Assembly (NCBI GenBank): GCA_965220715.1
Contig: OZ244843.1
Location: 4,216,001-4,280,000 of the forward strand
Source of the DNA: Bin5 sp965220715
GTDB lineage: Bacteria > Chloroflexota > Anaerolineae > Caldilineales > Caldilineaceae
Direction: 5' to 3'
Length of the DNA stretch: 64,000 bases
The notes under the pieces are model-generated. The model did no database searches. It saw only the letters and a list, made by a program, of their open reading frames with translations, and was not told where the DNA came from. Made by a program: the position numbers and the translations under genes. Shown one piece after another: positions 8,593 through 17,925 of this stretch (position 1 is the stretch's first letter; each line of letters starts with the position of its first letter).

Positions 8593-9212
8593 TGGCTAAC
8601 CCGCTTTTCGACGACGATGACCAATGGTCGTACTGCCCCCCGCCCGACAACATGCTCCTCTATGGTCAGCCCTGACGCCTGTACCGCATTATCGAGCCTC
8701 TCGAAAGCGTCTGCAGGAAACGGAAAGACCAAATTGAACAGAAGGCTCAGTAGTGTACCGGGCTCGGCCAGGATCACCTCAACAATGACAATTCGGCCTC
8801 CTGGGCGGAGACAGCGAGCAAACTCCCGATGGGTACGCGGGTCGAGGATATAGGATGCGGGAAAGGCGCTGACAATCGTATCGAAGGCTTTGTCGGCAAA
8901 GGGAAGTTTCTGCGCGGTCCCCTGTACGAGGGGAACTGTCTCCGCCCACCCGCGAAGCTTTTGACAACTGATGCGCTGCATCGCGGCGGACGGTTCGATG
9001 CCGATGACGCGGCGCTGCCCTCTCTGCAGGACCGGCAGCAACTCTCCCGTACCAAACCCGACTTCGAGGACTCGCGTCCCACGGACATAGGGCAGAGCCG
9101 CCCGGCGCCAGGCGTCCCACCGCCCCAGGCTGACAGCCCAACTCACCGCATCATAGGCCCAGGCCAACTCATTGTAGAGAAGCCGGTAGAGCAACAGGTA
9201 GATCGAACGCAT
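8589..9212 (-). CDS. Class I SAM-dependent methyltransferase
   Basis: A 207-residue Rossmann-type methyltransferase. Motif I is VLEVGFGTGELL, an acidic residue follows at GIEPSAAM, and the QGTAQKLPFADKAFDTIVSAF segment matches the methyltransf_11 family (UbiE-like). The final strand region PGGRIVIVEVILAE is also typical. The N-terminus (LLYRLLYNELAWAYDAVSWAVSLG) resembles phospholipid or quinone methyltransferases of Chloroflexota, but the substrate cannot be read from sequence. It is four-base coupled to the concanavalin-like gene downstream and 45 bp from the aldo/keto reductase gene upstream. Confidence 0.85.
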   Translation of the reverse strand: MRSIYLLLYRLLYNELAWAYDAVSWAVSLGRWDAWRRAALPYVRGTRVLEVGFGTGELLPVLQRGQRRVIGIEPSAAMQRISCQKLRGWAETVPLVQGTAQKLPFADKAFDTIVSAFPASYILDPRTHREFARCLRPGGRIVIVEVILAEPGTLLSLLFNLVFPFPADAFERLDNAVQASGLTIEEHVVGRGAVRPLVIVVEKRVSQ

Positions 9213-9257
9213 CAGGCCGCAGATCCAGTCGGCGGGTGCAAAACCGCGTCTGCCAGG

Positions 9258-10118
9258 TCAGGCGAACAGGGGGGTCATACTCTGTTCCGCAACCATCGCC
9301 GCCATCTCCTCATCGCTTGGGCCGTTGCCGTCAAAACGGCTTGCGGCATCAAGCACCTTGGGCAGCAGGTTGATATCGCTTGCCGTGTTCAGGAATAGAT
9401 CTCCCTGTGCCAGAATCCAGTGGACGGCGCGGTCGATGTCCGCCTGCTCTTCCAGGGGCTGGTACCAGGTGTTACGGCTCTTGGGCGTCGTGGCCCAGGG
9501 GCCGCGCGCGAGTGATTTTATCGTTTGCACGGCGATGCCCCGTTCGCGCGCCAGGCCGACAACCCGGTCGAAGTCGGAGGCGTACTGGCTGTTCTGCTTC
9601 ATCTGGATGTTCCAGGGCAGCAGGATCGAATCGAAATCGAACGCCTGCAGGCTGCGGTAATGAAAAGCCGCGATTTTGAGGCCGTGCCCGGTTACGCCGA
9701 TGTGTTCCACCAGCCCCTGATCGCGAGCCTCCTTGGCCGCTTCGAGCGCGCCATTCTCGCCCATGGCCGTTTCCCAGTCGTCCGGGTGACCCAGATTGTG
9801 AAATTGGATCAGGTCGATCTTGTCCACGCGCATCCGCTCCAGAGAATGATGAATCTGGGCCTTGGCGGCTGCATATTCGCGTTCGTTGGTCTTGGTCGCC
9901 AGGAAGAAGCGGTCCCGGTGCTTTTCGAGCCAAGGGGCGATGCGGACCTCCGCTTCGCCGTAGCTGGCTGCGGTGTCTATGTGATTGACGCCGTATTCGA
10001 GCAGCAGTTCCAAGGTACGGTCGGCGTCGGCTTGTGAGACTCGGCCCAACGCGGCTGCACCGAAGAGGGTAGCAGTGCTGTTATGCCCTGTTCGGCCAAA
10101 AAGTCGTTGCGGAATCAT
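9258..10118 (-). CDS. Aldo/keto reductase
   Basis: A 286-residue NADPH-dependent TIM-barrel oxidoreductase. The active-site set is visible: Asp and Tyr in HIDTAASYGEAE, Lys in FFLATKTNER and the fourth position in IDLIQFHNLG, where the catalytic His is retained. The C-terminal half is shorter than in the ~330-residue AKR7/YghZ-like members, which resembles the predicted oxidoreductases related to aryl-alcohol dehydrogenases. AAGGAG lies eight bases before the ATG. It heads a run of minus-strand genes with the methyltransferase and jelly-roll protein. Substrate unknown. Confidence 0.87.
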   Translation of the reverse strand: MIPQRLFGRTGHNSTATLFGAAALGRVSQADADRTLELLLEYGVNHIDTAASYGEAEVRIAPWLEKHRDRFFLATKTNEREYAAAKAQIHHSLERMRVDKIDLIQFHNLGHPDDWETAMGENGALEAAKEARDQGLVEHIGVTGHGLKIAAFHYRSLQAFDFDSILLPWNIQMKQNSQYASDFDRVVGLARERGIAVQTIKSLARGPWATTPKSRNTWYQPLEEQADIDRAVHWILAQGDLFLNTASDINLLPKVLDAASRFDGNGPSDEEMAAMVAEQSMTPLFA

Positions 10119-10152
10119 AGATAGATCTCCTTGTGGATCAAGATGCGGCAGT

Positions 10153-10584
10153 TTAGAAGTCTGCTTTGTCTTCCTGAAACAGGTTGCGGACCAATGTCAT
10201 GGCCCGATGAAAATCCTGGTGCCAGCTGTCATCCGTCGGCTTGTCCAGTTCGTGCTAGAAAAAGTCGAACAGGTGTCCCCCATCATCTTGTGTGAAGAAG
10301 GTCCACTGGTCTGGCAGTTGACCTGGAACGCGGCACAAAAAGGGATGCCAGTGCTGTGCTATTTCACGAAGTGTCACTTGACCAAGCGGCCTTATGACGA
10401 CAGCGTTCTCGATGCCGGACTCCTCTGCAAGTTCTCGAAGCGTGGCATCCTCCGTCTTTTAACCTTTTTCCAGCGTTCCTTTAACCAGCTGCGAGCCCTC
10501 TTTGGGATGGTGGAAGGCCAGGATCTCAAGCCGTTCACGCCGCCGCAAAATGATGGGAACGACTTTATGAACCAACTTCGCCAT
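10153..10584 (-). pseudogene. Nudix hydrolase pseudogene with two nonsense codons
   Basis: Reading from ATG at 10584 gives MAKLVHKVVPIILRRRER and then a Nudix box, interrupted by TAA at codon 42 (10459-10461) and TAG at codon 110 (10255-10257), ending at a natural stop at 10153. Total length would be 143 residues, normal for a Nudix protein. The frame is otherwise intact. The first stop replaces the first conserved glutamate of the Nudix box (G-x5-E): the flanks read GTLEKG and KTEDATLRELAEESGI, so a single GAA-to-TAA change explains it. The start overlaps the 3' end of larC by 20 bp, so it was probably the last gene of the lar operon. Confidence 0.85.
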
Positions 10585-11827
10585 CTGGCGCGGCCTCCCT
10601 CTCTTTCACTTGTGTCAGAAAGTTGGAATGCGAGCTGACCAGGGGCGATGCGGCTGCCAACGCGGCGGCGTAGACTTCTGGCAGCGGTATACCTGTGGCT
10701 TCGGCGAGGGCCTGACAGTCCTCGAATTCCGGCTTGGCGCCGACGGCCTGTCCATCCACCCGCTTCACCTTTACCCGCACGGACCCGTAGGGCGTTTCGA
10801 TCGTATCGACTTTGCGCTCGGCAACATGGCGCCGGACCGGATATACTCGCACGCCCAGCGTGGTTGTCTCTCGCAGAAGGAGCGCGGAAAGGACGGATTC
10901 TTCACCCGGCTCGGCGAGGACGCGCAGCAGCGTGCCGGGCCGAGACTTCTTCATAGCAATGGCGGTCGTCCAGACATCGAGCGCACCTGCATCAAACAGG
11001 TGACGCTGCACCGGTTCGTACAGTTCCGGATTCATGTCATCGATATTAGTTTCGATCACCACCAGAGGTTCGGTGGGTTCTCGGGCTGGGTCACCCGGCT
11101 CCTCAGAAGTCTCTTCACCCAGCCACAGGCGGGCAACATTGGGCCACTCGAAAACCTTCTGTCCCGCGCCGTAACCAATCCTGCGCAAACGCAGCGACGG
11201 TTGACGAAACTGCGCCAACTCTGCCAGCAGCGCCGCGCCGGTCGGGGTTACCAACTCGCCAGGTCCGGGCGCGGCTACGGTCGGGGCGCCAGCGGCAGCC
11301 AGCAGCTCGAGGGTAGCCGGCGCGGGCAGCGGTATGCGCCCGTGCATCGAACTGGTCCAGCCGGGACCGAGCGGAAGCGCCGACGCGCACAGGGTATCGA
11401 TCCCAAGTTCATGCAGTCCGGCACAGACACCGACGATGTCGATTATCGCATCCAGCGCGCCGACCTCATGAAAGTGGACCGCGTCCGGCGTCGTGCCGTG
11501 AATATGCGCCTCCGCCGCTGCCAGTCGCGCGAAAACGGCACACGCTCGGTGTTTGACCTCCGCCGGCAAGTTGGCGGCCTCGATAATCTCCTGCACGTCG
11601 GCCAGATGTCGCTCGGTGCTCTGTTCGCTTACTTCCACATGGATGCGTGTAGCACGCAACCCCCCTTGCATCACTGACTCCGCATGAATGCGCCAACTGC
11701 CGTCTGGCAAGTTCAGGCTATCCGCAGTGTCATGAAGCGAAGCCAGCGGCCAGCCGGCGTCCACCAGGCAGCCGAGAAAGATGTCACCGGAAATTCCGGA
11801 AGGGGTGTCTAGATAGGCGAGAGGCAT
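10565..11827 (-). CDS. larC: Nickel insertion protein LarC (nickel-pincer cofactor cyclometallase)
   Basis: The 420-residue protein starts with YLDTPSGISGDIFLGCLVDAG and carries HFHEVGALDAIIDIVG, both diagnostic of the LarC/DUF111 family. LarC uses CTP to insert Ni into the pyridinium bis-thiocarboxylate made by LarB and LarE, forming the nickel-pincer cofactor of lactate racemase. In Lactobacillus larC is split in two and joined by a programmed frameshift; here it is a single uninterrupted frame. It is the third gene of larB-larE-larC on the minus strand, 55 bp after larE, and overlaps a broken Nudix gene downstream. Confidence 0.93.
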   Translation of the reverse strand: MPLAYLDTPSGISGDIFLGCLVDAGWPLASLHDTADSLNLPDGSWRIHAESVMQGGLRATRIHVEVSEQSTERHLADVQEIIEAANLPAEVKHRACAVFARLAAAEAHIHGTTPDAVHFHEVGALDAIIDIVGVCAGLHELGIDTLCASALPLGPGWTSSMHGRIPLPAPATLELLAAAGAPTVAAPGPGELVTPTGAALLAELAQFRQPSLRLRRIGYGAGQKVFEWPNVARLWLGEETSEEPGDPAREPTEPLVVIETNIDDMNPELYEPVQRHLFDAGALDVWTTAIAMKKSRPGTLLRVLAEPGEESVLSALLLRETTTLGVRVYPVRRHVAERKVDTIETPYGSVRVKVKRVDGQAVGAKPEFEDCQALAEATGIPLPEVYAAALAAASPLVSSHSNFLTQVKEREAAPDGEVGS

Positions 11828-11882
11828 GGTTGTAGTGGCTAGTGGCCAGTGGCGCTGGCGCCGCTAACCTGGGTAACACCGG

Positions 11883-12812
<930 letters not shown>

Positions 12813-12825
12813 ACCCTTGCCCTGA

Positions 12826-13650
12826 CTATGAACTGGCTGCTACCTGCGAATTGTATGTGGAATGTGTGTATCCATTACAAGAACCGGGGGAATTGTCTTC
12901 TATCTTACCGTTTATCAGTGCCGCCATGTGGCCTGCGCCAAAGCCATTGTCGATGTTCACCACGGCCAAGCCGGACGCGCAACTGTTGAGCATGGCAAGC
13001 AGGGCCGCTATGCCTCCAAAGCTGGCGCCGTAGCCTATGCTCGTCGGTACGGCAATCACCGGCGCCTGGGTCAGCCCGGCCACAACCGAAGCGAGGGCGC
13101 CCTCCATGCCGGCGATGACTACGACCACATTCGCCTGCTGTAGCGTCTCGATATGGGGAAGGATCCTGTGAAGACCCGCAACACCCACATCGGCAATTTT
13201 TCGGGGGTCATGTCCCATCAACCGCAGCGTCAGGGCTGCCTCTTCCAGCACCGGCAGGTCGCTCGTACCCGCGCATACGACCGCTACGCCCGTCTTATGG
13301 TCCGATGCCGGTTCACGGTCCAACCATAGACAGCGGGCCTGCTCGTGCCAATTCAGATCAGGAACACGCTGCGAGGCCGCTCTGAACTGTTCCTCTGTCG
13401 CCCGCGTCCCCAATAGCCGGGACGACCGGGCAGCCAGCCGCTCCGCGATCAGCGCAACCTGTTCCGCCGTCTTGCCCTCGCAATAGATCACTTCCGGGAA
13501 GCCCGTCCGCAATTGACGGTGATGGTCCAGCGTTGCCACGCCCTCGAGCGTCTCAAACGGCAGCGTCCGCAGCCGGGTCAAGGCGGCATCTACCGTCACC
13601 GTCCCGCCAGCTACATCGGACAAAAGGGCTGCCAACTGTGTTTCATTCAT
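12826..13650 (-). CDS. larB: Pyridinium-3,5-biscarboxylic acid mononucleotide synthase LarB
   Basis: A 274-residue protein with a C-terminal AIR-carboxylase-like (PurE-related) domain; VAVVCAGTSDLPVLEEA and VVVIAGMEGALASVVAGL are family hallmarks, and LDHHRQLRTGFPEVIYCEGK in the N-terminal half is LarB-specific. LarB carboxylates and hydrolyses nicotinic acid adenine dinucleotide, the first step of nickel-pincer cofactor synthesis. It is the first gene of the larBEC set. A LarA-like protein, the probable user of the cofactor, is encoded at 60622-61854. Confidence 0.93.
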   Translation of the reverse strand: MNETQLAALLSDVAGGTVTVDAALTRLRTLPFETLEGVATLDHHRQLRTGFPEVIYCEGKTAEQVALIAERLAARSSRLLGTRATEEQFRAASQRVPDLNWHEQARCLWLDREPASDHKTGVAVVCAGTSDLPVLEEAALTLRLMGHDPRKIADVGVAGLHRILPHIETLQQANVVVVIAGMEGALASVVAGLTQAPVIAVPTSIGYGASFGGIAALLAMLNSCASGLAVVNIDNGFGAGHMAALINGKIEDNSPGSCNGYTHSTYNSQVAASS

Positions 13651-13784
13651 CAGGGGGCGTGTCAGTCAACCGCTGGGAATTGACCTCAAGCCAATTCGGA
13701 AAAAGTATGTGTATCTCGTACTGCCTGTGTCGCCCGGTCGGCCTTGCAAATGTGCTGCGGCCGGCGCAGAGCAGGCCATCCCAA

Positions 13785-14801
13785 TCAGACAATAGCGCGA
13801 TGGATATTGGGACCGAAGTCCGCCTCGTAGAACGGGCTGACCATCCGCCCCGGCGGCACCAGGGCGTCGATGTGCTGGCGGTCCTCATCGGTGACAGTTA
13901 CCTCGAAGGCGCCGAGATTGTCCTCCAACTGCTCCATCGTGCGAGGCCCAATGATTGGGCTGGTAATTCCCGGCTGCTGAGCGCACCAGGCCAGCGCCAG
14001 TTGAGACAGCGTACAGCCCTTCGCTTCAGCCAGTGGCAGCAGGCCTTCCGTCACCTCATAGAAATTGCCGGATTTGCGGCGGGCCAACCGCGGCTCATTC
14101 GCAGCGTTGGCGTAGCGCGCCCCTTCCGGCGAAGGCTGCTCACGCGTATACTTGCCGGTCAGTAGGCCCCCAGCCAATGGGCTCCAGGGGATCAGACCAA
14201 TGCCGAAAGTACGGGCCATCGGGATCAGCTCTCGTTCGATGCGCCGATCCAAAATATTATAGGGGGGCTGTTCTGAAACAAAGCGGTTCAGGCCCAATTC
14301 TTTCGCCACCCAAAGCGACTCCACCACTTGCCATGCCGCGAATGTACTGGTGCCGAGATAGCGCACTTTGCCCGCCCGCACCAGGTCGTCGAGCGCCCGC
14401 AGGGTCTCGTCAATCGCAATCTCCGGGCGGGGCCTGTGCATCTGATAGATGTCGATGTAGTCGGTCTGCAAACGCTTGAGGCTGGCTTCACACTGTTCGA
14501 TTATATGGCGGCGGCTGCTTCCGGCGGCATTGGGATCGTCGTCATCCATCCTGCCGTGGACCTTTGTGGCCAGTACGATGCGGCTGCGCTGGCCGTTGCG
14601 CTTTAAGGCCTCGCCGGTAATCTCCTCGCTGCCGCCGCGGTCGTAGACGTTTGCAGTATCCAGGAAATTTATGCCGGCATCCAACGCCCTGTCTATTATT
14701 GGATAAGAGTCTTCCGGCGTTGTCCGCCGCCCGAAGTTCATACAGCCCAGACAAAAGGGGCTGACCTTCATGCCGGTACGTCCGAAAACGCGGTATTCCA
14801 T
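13785..14801 (-). CDS. Aldo/keto reductase, copy 1 of a tandem pair
   Basis: A 338-residue member of the YajO/AKR-type oxidoreductases. Catalytic Asp and Tyr lie in NFLDTANVYDRGGSEE, Lys in VLATKVHGR and His in IYQMHRPRPE; the C-terminal NADPH-binding part is seen as WSPLAGGLLTGKY and GITSPIIGPRTMEQLEDNL. It is very similar over its whole length to the next gene upstream (14887-15903), so the pair arose by tandem duplication. Both copies keep all catalytic residues. Substrate unknown; relatives act on aldehydes, sugars and glycosides. Confidence 0.9.
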   Translation of the reverse strand: MEYRVFGRTGMKVSPFCLGCMNFGRRTTPEDSYPIIDRALDAGINFLDTANVYDRGGSEEITGEALKRNGQRSRIVLATKVHGRMDDDDPNAAGSSRRHIIEQCEASLKRLQTDYIDIYQMHRPRPEIAIDETLRALDDLVRAGKVRYLGTSTFAAWQVVESLWVAKELGLNRFVSEQPPYNILDRRIERELIPMARTFGIGLIPWSPLAGGLLTGKYTREQPSPEGARYANAANEPRLARRKSGNFYEVTEGLLPLAEAKGCTLSQLALAWCAQQPGITSPIIGPRTMEQLEDNLGAFEVTVTDEDRQHIDALVPPGRMVSPFYEADFGPNIHRAIV

Positions 14802-14886
14802 TCAGAAATCCTTTTGCGTTCTGCCGGCGTCGGTCTGAGAACGCCTCTCAAGTGTCTTTCGGATGACGCCTTGCCTGCTACACCGA

Positions 14887-15903
14887 TCAGGCAAAGGCGC
14901 GATGGAGACTCGGACCGAATTCGGCCTCGTAAAACGGGCTAACCATCCGCCCTGGCGGAACCAACTCGTCGATACGCTGACGGTCTTCAGCGGTGACGGT
15001 AACTTCGAGTGCGCCGAGATTGTCCTCCAACTGCTCCATCGTCCGAGGGCCAAGTATTGGACTGGTGATTCCCGGCTGCTGAGCACACCAGGCCAGCGCC
15101 AGTTGAGACAGCGTACAACCCTTGGCTTCAGCCAGGGGCAGCAGACCCTCGTTCACGTCATAAACGCTGTCGTTCAGACGGCGGGACTGGCGCGGCTCAT
15201 CTTCCGGTCTGGCGTATCGCGCCCCTTCCGGCGCCGATTGCCCTCGCGTGTACTTGCCAGTCAGTAGGCCCCCGGCCAACGGGCTCCAGGGGATCAGGCC
15301 AATGCCGAAAGTCAGGGCCATCGGGACCAACCCCCGCTCGATGCGCCGGTCCAGGATGTGATAGGGGGGCTGCTCTGAAATAAAGCGGTTCAGGCCCAAC
15401 TCCTTCGCAACCCAGAGCGACTCCACAACCTGCCACGCTGCGAATGTGCTGCTGCCGAGATAGCGCACCTTACCCGACCGCACCAAGTCATCAAGCGCCC
15501 GCAAGGTCTCGTCAATCGCAACGTCGGGGCGGGGCCTGTGAATCTGATAGATGTCGATGTAATCTGTTTGCAATCTGCGGAGGCTGGCTTCACACTGTTC
15601 AATAATGTGGCGGCGACTGCTGCCAGCTGCATTGGGATCGTCGTCGGCCATCCTGCCATGAAATTTTGTCGCCAGAACGACGCCACTGCGGCTGCCATTA
15701 CGCTTTAACGCCTCGCCCGTTATTTCCTCGCTGCGGCCGCGACCGTAAACGTTTGCCGTATCCAAAAAGTTAAGGCCGGCGTCCAACGCTCTGTCTACAA
15801 TTGCATAGGAGACTTGCGGCGGTGTACGCTCCCCGAAGTTCCAACAGCCCAGGCAAAGGGGGCTGACCTTCATTCCAGTTCGGCCGAAATTTCGGTACTC
15901 CAT
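14887..15903 (-). CDS. Aldo/keto reductase, copy 2 of a tandem pair
   Basis: Also 338 residues and collinear with the neighbouring copy without gaps. Catalytic residues are in NFLDTANVYGRGRSEE, VLATKFHGR and IYQIHRPRPD. Differences cluster in the loop around residues 225-255 (RPEDEPRQSRRLNDSVYDV against NAANEPRLARRKSGNFYEV), which is next to the substrate pocket in this family and could change specificity. An 85-bp spacer separates the two genes. It faces the ABC-class ATPase gene across a 294-bp divergent intergenic region. Confidence 0.9.
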   Translation of the reverse strand: MEYRNFGRTGMKVSPLCLGCWNFGERTPPQVSYAIVDRALDAGLNFLDTANVYGRGRSEEITGEALKRNGSRSGVVLATKFHGRMADDDPNAAGSSRRHIIEQCEASLRRLQTDYIDIYQIHRPRPDVAIDETLRALDDLVRSGKVRYLGSSTFAAWQVVESLWVAKELGLNRFISEQPPYHILDRRIERGLVPMALTFGIGLIPWSPLAGGLLTGKYTRGQSAPEGARYARPEDEPRQSRRLNDSVYDVNEGLLPLAEAKGCTLSQLALAWCAQQPGITSPILGPRTMEQLEDNLGALEVTVTAEDRQRIDELVPPGRMVSPFYEAEFGPSLHRAFA

Positions 15904-16113
15904 CTAGGAAGCCCTTTCAGGTAGGGGAAAAGCTTTCAATGCGTTGGCTCGTGATTTCTTGCGGAACCCGATCTGGCCTACAGTGTACAAGTGTTTTTGT
16001 GCGATGTAAAATCCTTTGCCAGTGAGGGAGGTGCCAGAATCTCAGCGAGCCGATTGGATGAGACGATGTGCGAAGCGTCTTTCCTGGTAGGCGCCGGAGG
16101 CATCTTGCGTTCG

Positions 16114-16143
16114 TTGCACGCTTCCTTCTACCGCTGGCATACT
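16114..16143 (+). promoter_or_regulatory. Candidate sigma-70 promoter for the ABC-class ATPase gene
   Basis: TTGCAC at 16114-16119 and CATACT at 16138-16143 are separated by 18 bp, 55 bp before the ATG at 16198. It is the best match I see in the divergent region 15904-16197. Weak evidence by eye only. Confidence 0.3.
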
Positions 16144-16197
16144 GAGTCAGCCAACAGTGATACGCCTTGGGGCGTCCAAGCATGCAGGTTGGGAACC

Positions 16198-17913
16198 ATG
16201 TCCGACATAACTACAGTCGAGGCTTTGCGCCAGATTCTACTACGCATTGATGGCAAGGGCTACAAAGCCTATAGAGATATAGGCGGATCCTACAGATTCA
16301 ATGGATTCACGCTTGCCGTCGATTCAGTGCAGCCAGACCCTTTCGCGGCACCTAGCCGCCTGCGAGCGTTAATCCCGCCAGCTGTGGCCGAACTGCCTGA
16401 ACGGCTGTATGCCTATACAAGCAGAACCGTTGGCGTCAGTTGCTATCTTGCCAGGGCCTTTGCCCGCCAGGCAGACAGGTTGTTCGCGCGCCGGGGCAGC
16501 GGCAGGAGCGGCGAAATCCGCATCGAAGCGCCAGGCCAGCAGGTGTTGGCGAACACGGCGGTGCAGATACATGGCGACGGCACTGTCGAGGCGCGATTTA
16601 CAGTCGGCCTGCCGGCCCAGGGCAGAAGAGTTCTGGGCCGGCAGGCTTGCAGTCTGCTCCTGGAGGACCTGCCCCGGATCGTCGCCAACAGCTTATACGC
16701 CCGCAGCCACCCCGCGGACGATTTGTGGCTCCACGCCGCCGTGAACGAGGACGCAGACGAGTTACGTGCCATGTTGGCCGCTAGGGGACTAATCGCCTTT
16801 GTCGCCGATGGCGCGATCCTGCCCCGGTCCAGCGGGGTCGACGACCGCCCTATGCCGGGCGAGGAGGTGGTTCCCTTCAAAGCGCCGGAAAGCCTGAAAG
16901 TTGCCTTTGCCCTGCCCCACGCGGGGACCGTGCATGGCATGGGCATCCCTGCGGGAGTGACGCTCATCGTCGGCGGCGGGTATCACGGAAAATCGACCCT
17001 GTTGCGGGCGATCGAACGCGGCGTCTACAACCACCGGCCCAGCGATGGACGTGAGCTTGTGGTCAGTGCGGCCGACCTGGTCAAAATTCGGGCCGAGGAC
17101 GGGCGCTCGGTCAGCGGCGTTGATATCTCGCCCTTTATCGGTACCTTGCCGCTGGGACAACCCACCTGCCGCTTTTCCAGCGGTAACGCCAGTGGGTCCA
17201 CTAGCCAGGCCGCGGCGATTATTGAGGCGCTTGAATCGGGGGCCGACGGTTTGCTTATCGACGAAGACACAGCTGCAACCAATTTCCTGATCCGGGATGC
17301 ACGGATGCAGGCGCTGGTGCCGAAGGAGCAAGAACCTATCACCCCCTATATCGACCGGGTGACCAGGTTGCACGCGCAAAACGGCCTCAGCACTGTTCTC
17401 GTCTGTGGCGGCAGCGGCGATTATCTGGATGTTGCCAATACCGTAATCGCGATGGACACATTTCGCCCTCACGATGTGACTGCACGCGCGAAGGCGGTTG
17501 CCGCGGCCCAGCCCACCGGTCGGGTTTCAGAAGAGAGCAACGCGTTCACAGTCGATTTCCAACGCCGGCCACAGCCAGGCAGTGTCAACCCGGCGAAAGG
17601 GCGGCGGGAATCGAGTATCAAGACCAGAGACGTACAGACGGTTCAGTTCGGCGCGGAAACGCTGGACCTGTCGGCGGTGGAACAGATCGTTCACCGGGCG
17701 CAGACGCGCGCCATCGGGGCCGCGCTCGACTATGCTCGCCGCCGCTATATCGATGGTCAACGCATCCTGTCGGAGATTCTGGACCTGGTCATGGCCGATA
17801 TCGAATGCAAGGGGCTGGACGTGCTGGATAGCCGCCGCACCGGGGCGTTCGCCCACTTCCGCCGCCACGAACTGGCCGCCGCCTTCAACCGTCTGCGCTC
17901 ACTAAGAACGTAA
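16198..17913 (+). CDS. Predicted ATPase of the ABC class (PF09818 family)
   Basis: The 571-residue protein belongs to the soluble ABC-class ATPases of unknown role. The Walker A has the family-specific form GGGYHGKSTLL at about residues 258-268, and RFSSGNASGSTSQAAAIIEALE followed by GADGLLIDEDTAATNFLIRD gives the signature and Walker B region with the catalytic acidic pair. There are no membrane segments. I choose ATG 16198 (MSDITTVEALRQIL) because homologous-looking sequence starts there; the open frame extends 69 codons further upstream without family character. The next gene, a DinB-like protein, starts 12 bp after its stop. Confidence 0.88.
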   Translation: MSDITTVEALRQILLRIDGKGYKAYRDIGGSYRFNGFTLAVDSVQPDPFAAPSRLRALIPPAVAELPERLYAYTSRTVGVSCYLARAFARQADRLFARRGSGRSGEIRIEAPGQQVLANTAVQIHGDGTVEARFTVGLPAQGRRVLGRQACSLLLEDLPRIVANSLYARSHPADDLWLHAAVNEDADELRAMLAARGLIAFVADGAILPRSSGVDDRPMPGEEVVPFKAPESLKVAFALPHAGTVHGMGIPAGVTLIVGGGYHGKSTLLRAIERGVYNHRPSDGRELVVSAADLVKIRAEDGRSVSGVDISPFIGTLPLGQPTCRFSSGNASGSTSQAAAIIEALESGADGLLIDEDTAATNFLIRDARMQALVPKEQEPITPYIDRVTRLHAQNGLSTVLVCGGSGDYLDVANTVIAMDTFRPHDVTARAKAVAAAQPTGRVSEESNAFTVDFQRRPQPGSVNPAKGRRESSIKTRDVQTVQFGAETLDLSAVEQIVHRAQTRAIGAALDYARRRYIDGQRILSEILDLVMADIECKGLDVLDSRRTGAFAHFRRHELAAAFNRLRSLRT

Positions 17914-17925
17914 GGACAGCCAACC

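Noticed and set aside
9985..10638. A 217-codon plus-strand frame
   Set aside because: It overlaps the aldo/keto reductase start and the Nudix pseudogene in antisense. The minus-strand Nudix reading explains the region better.
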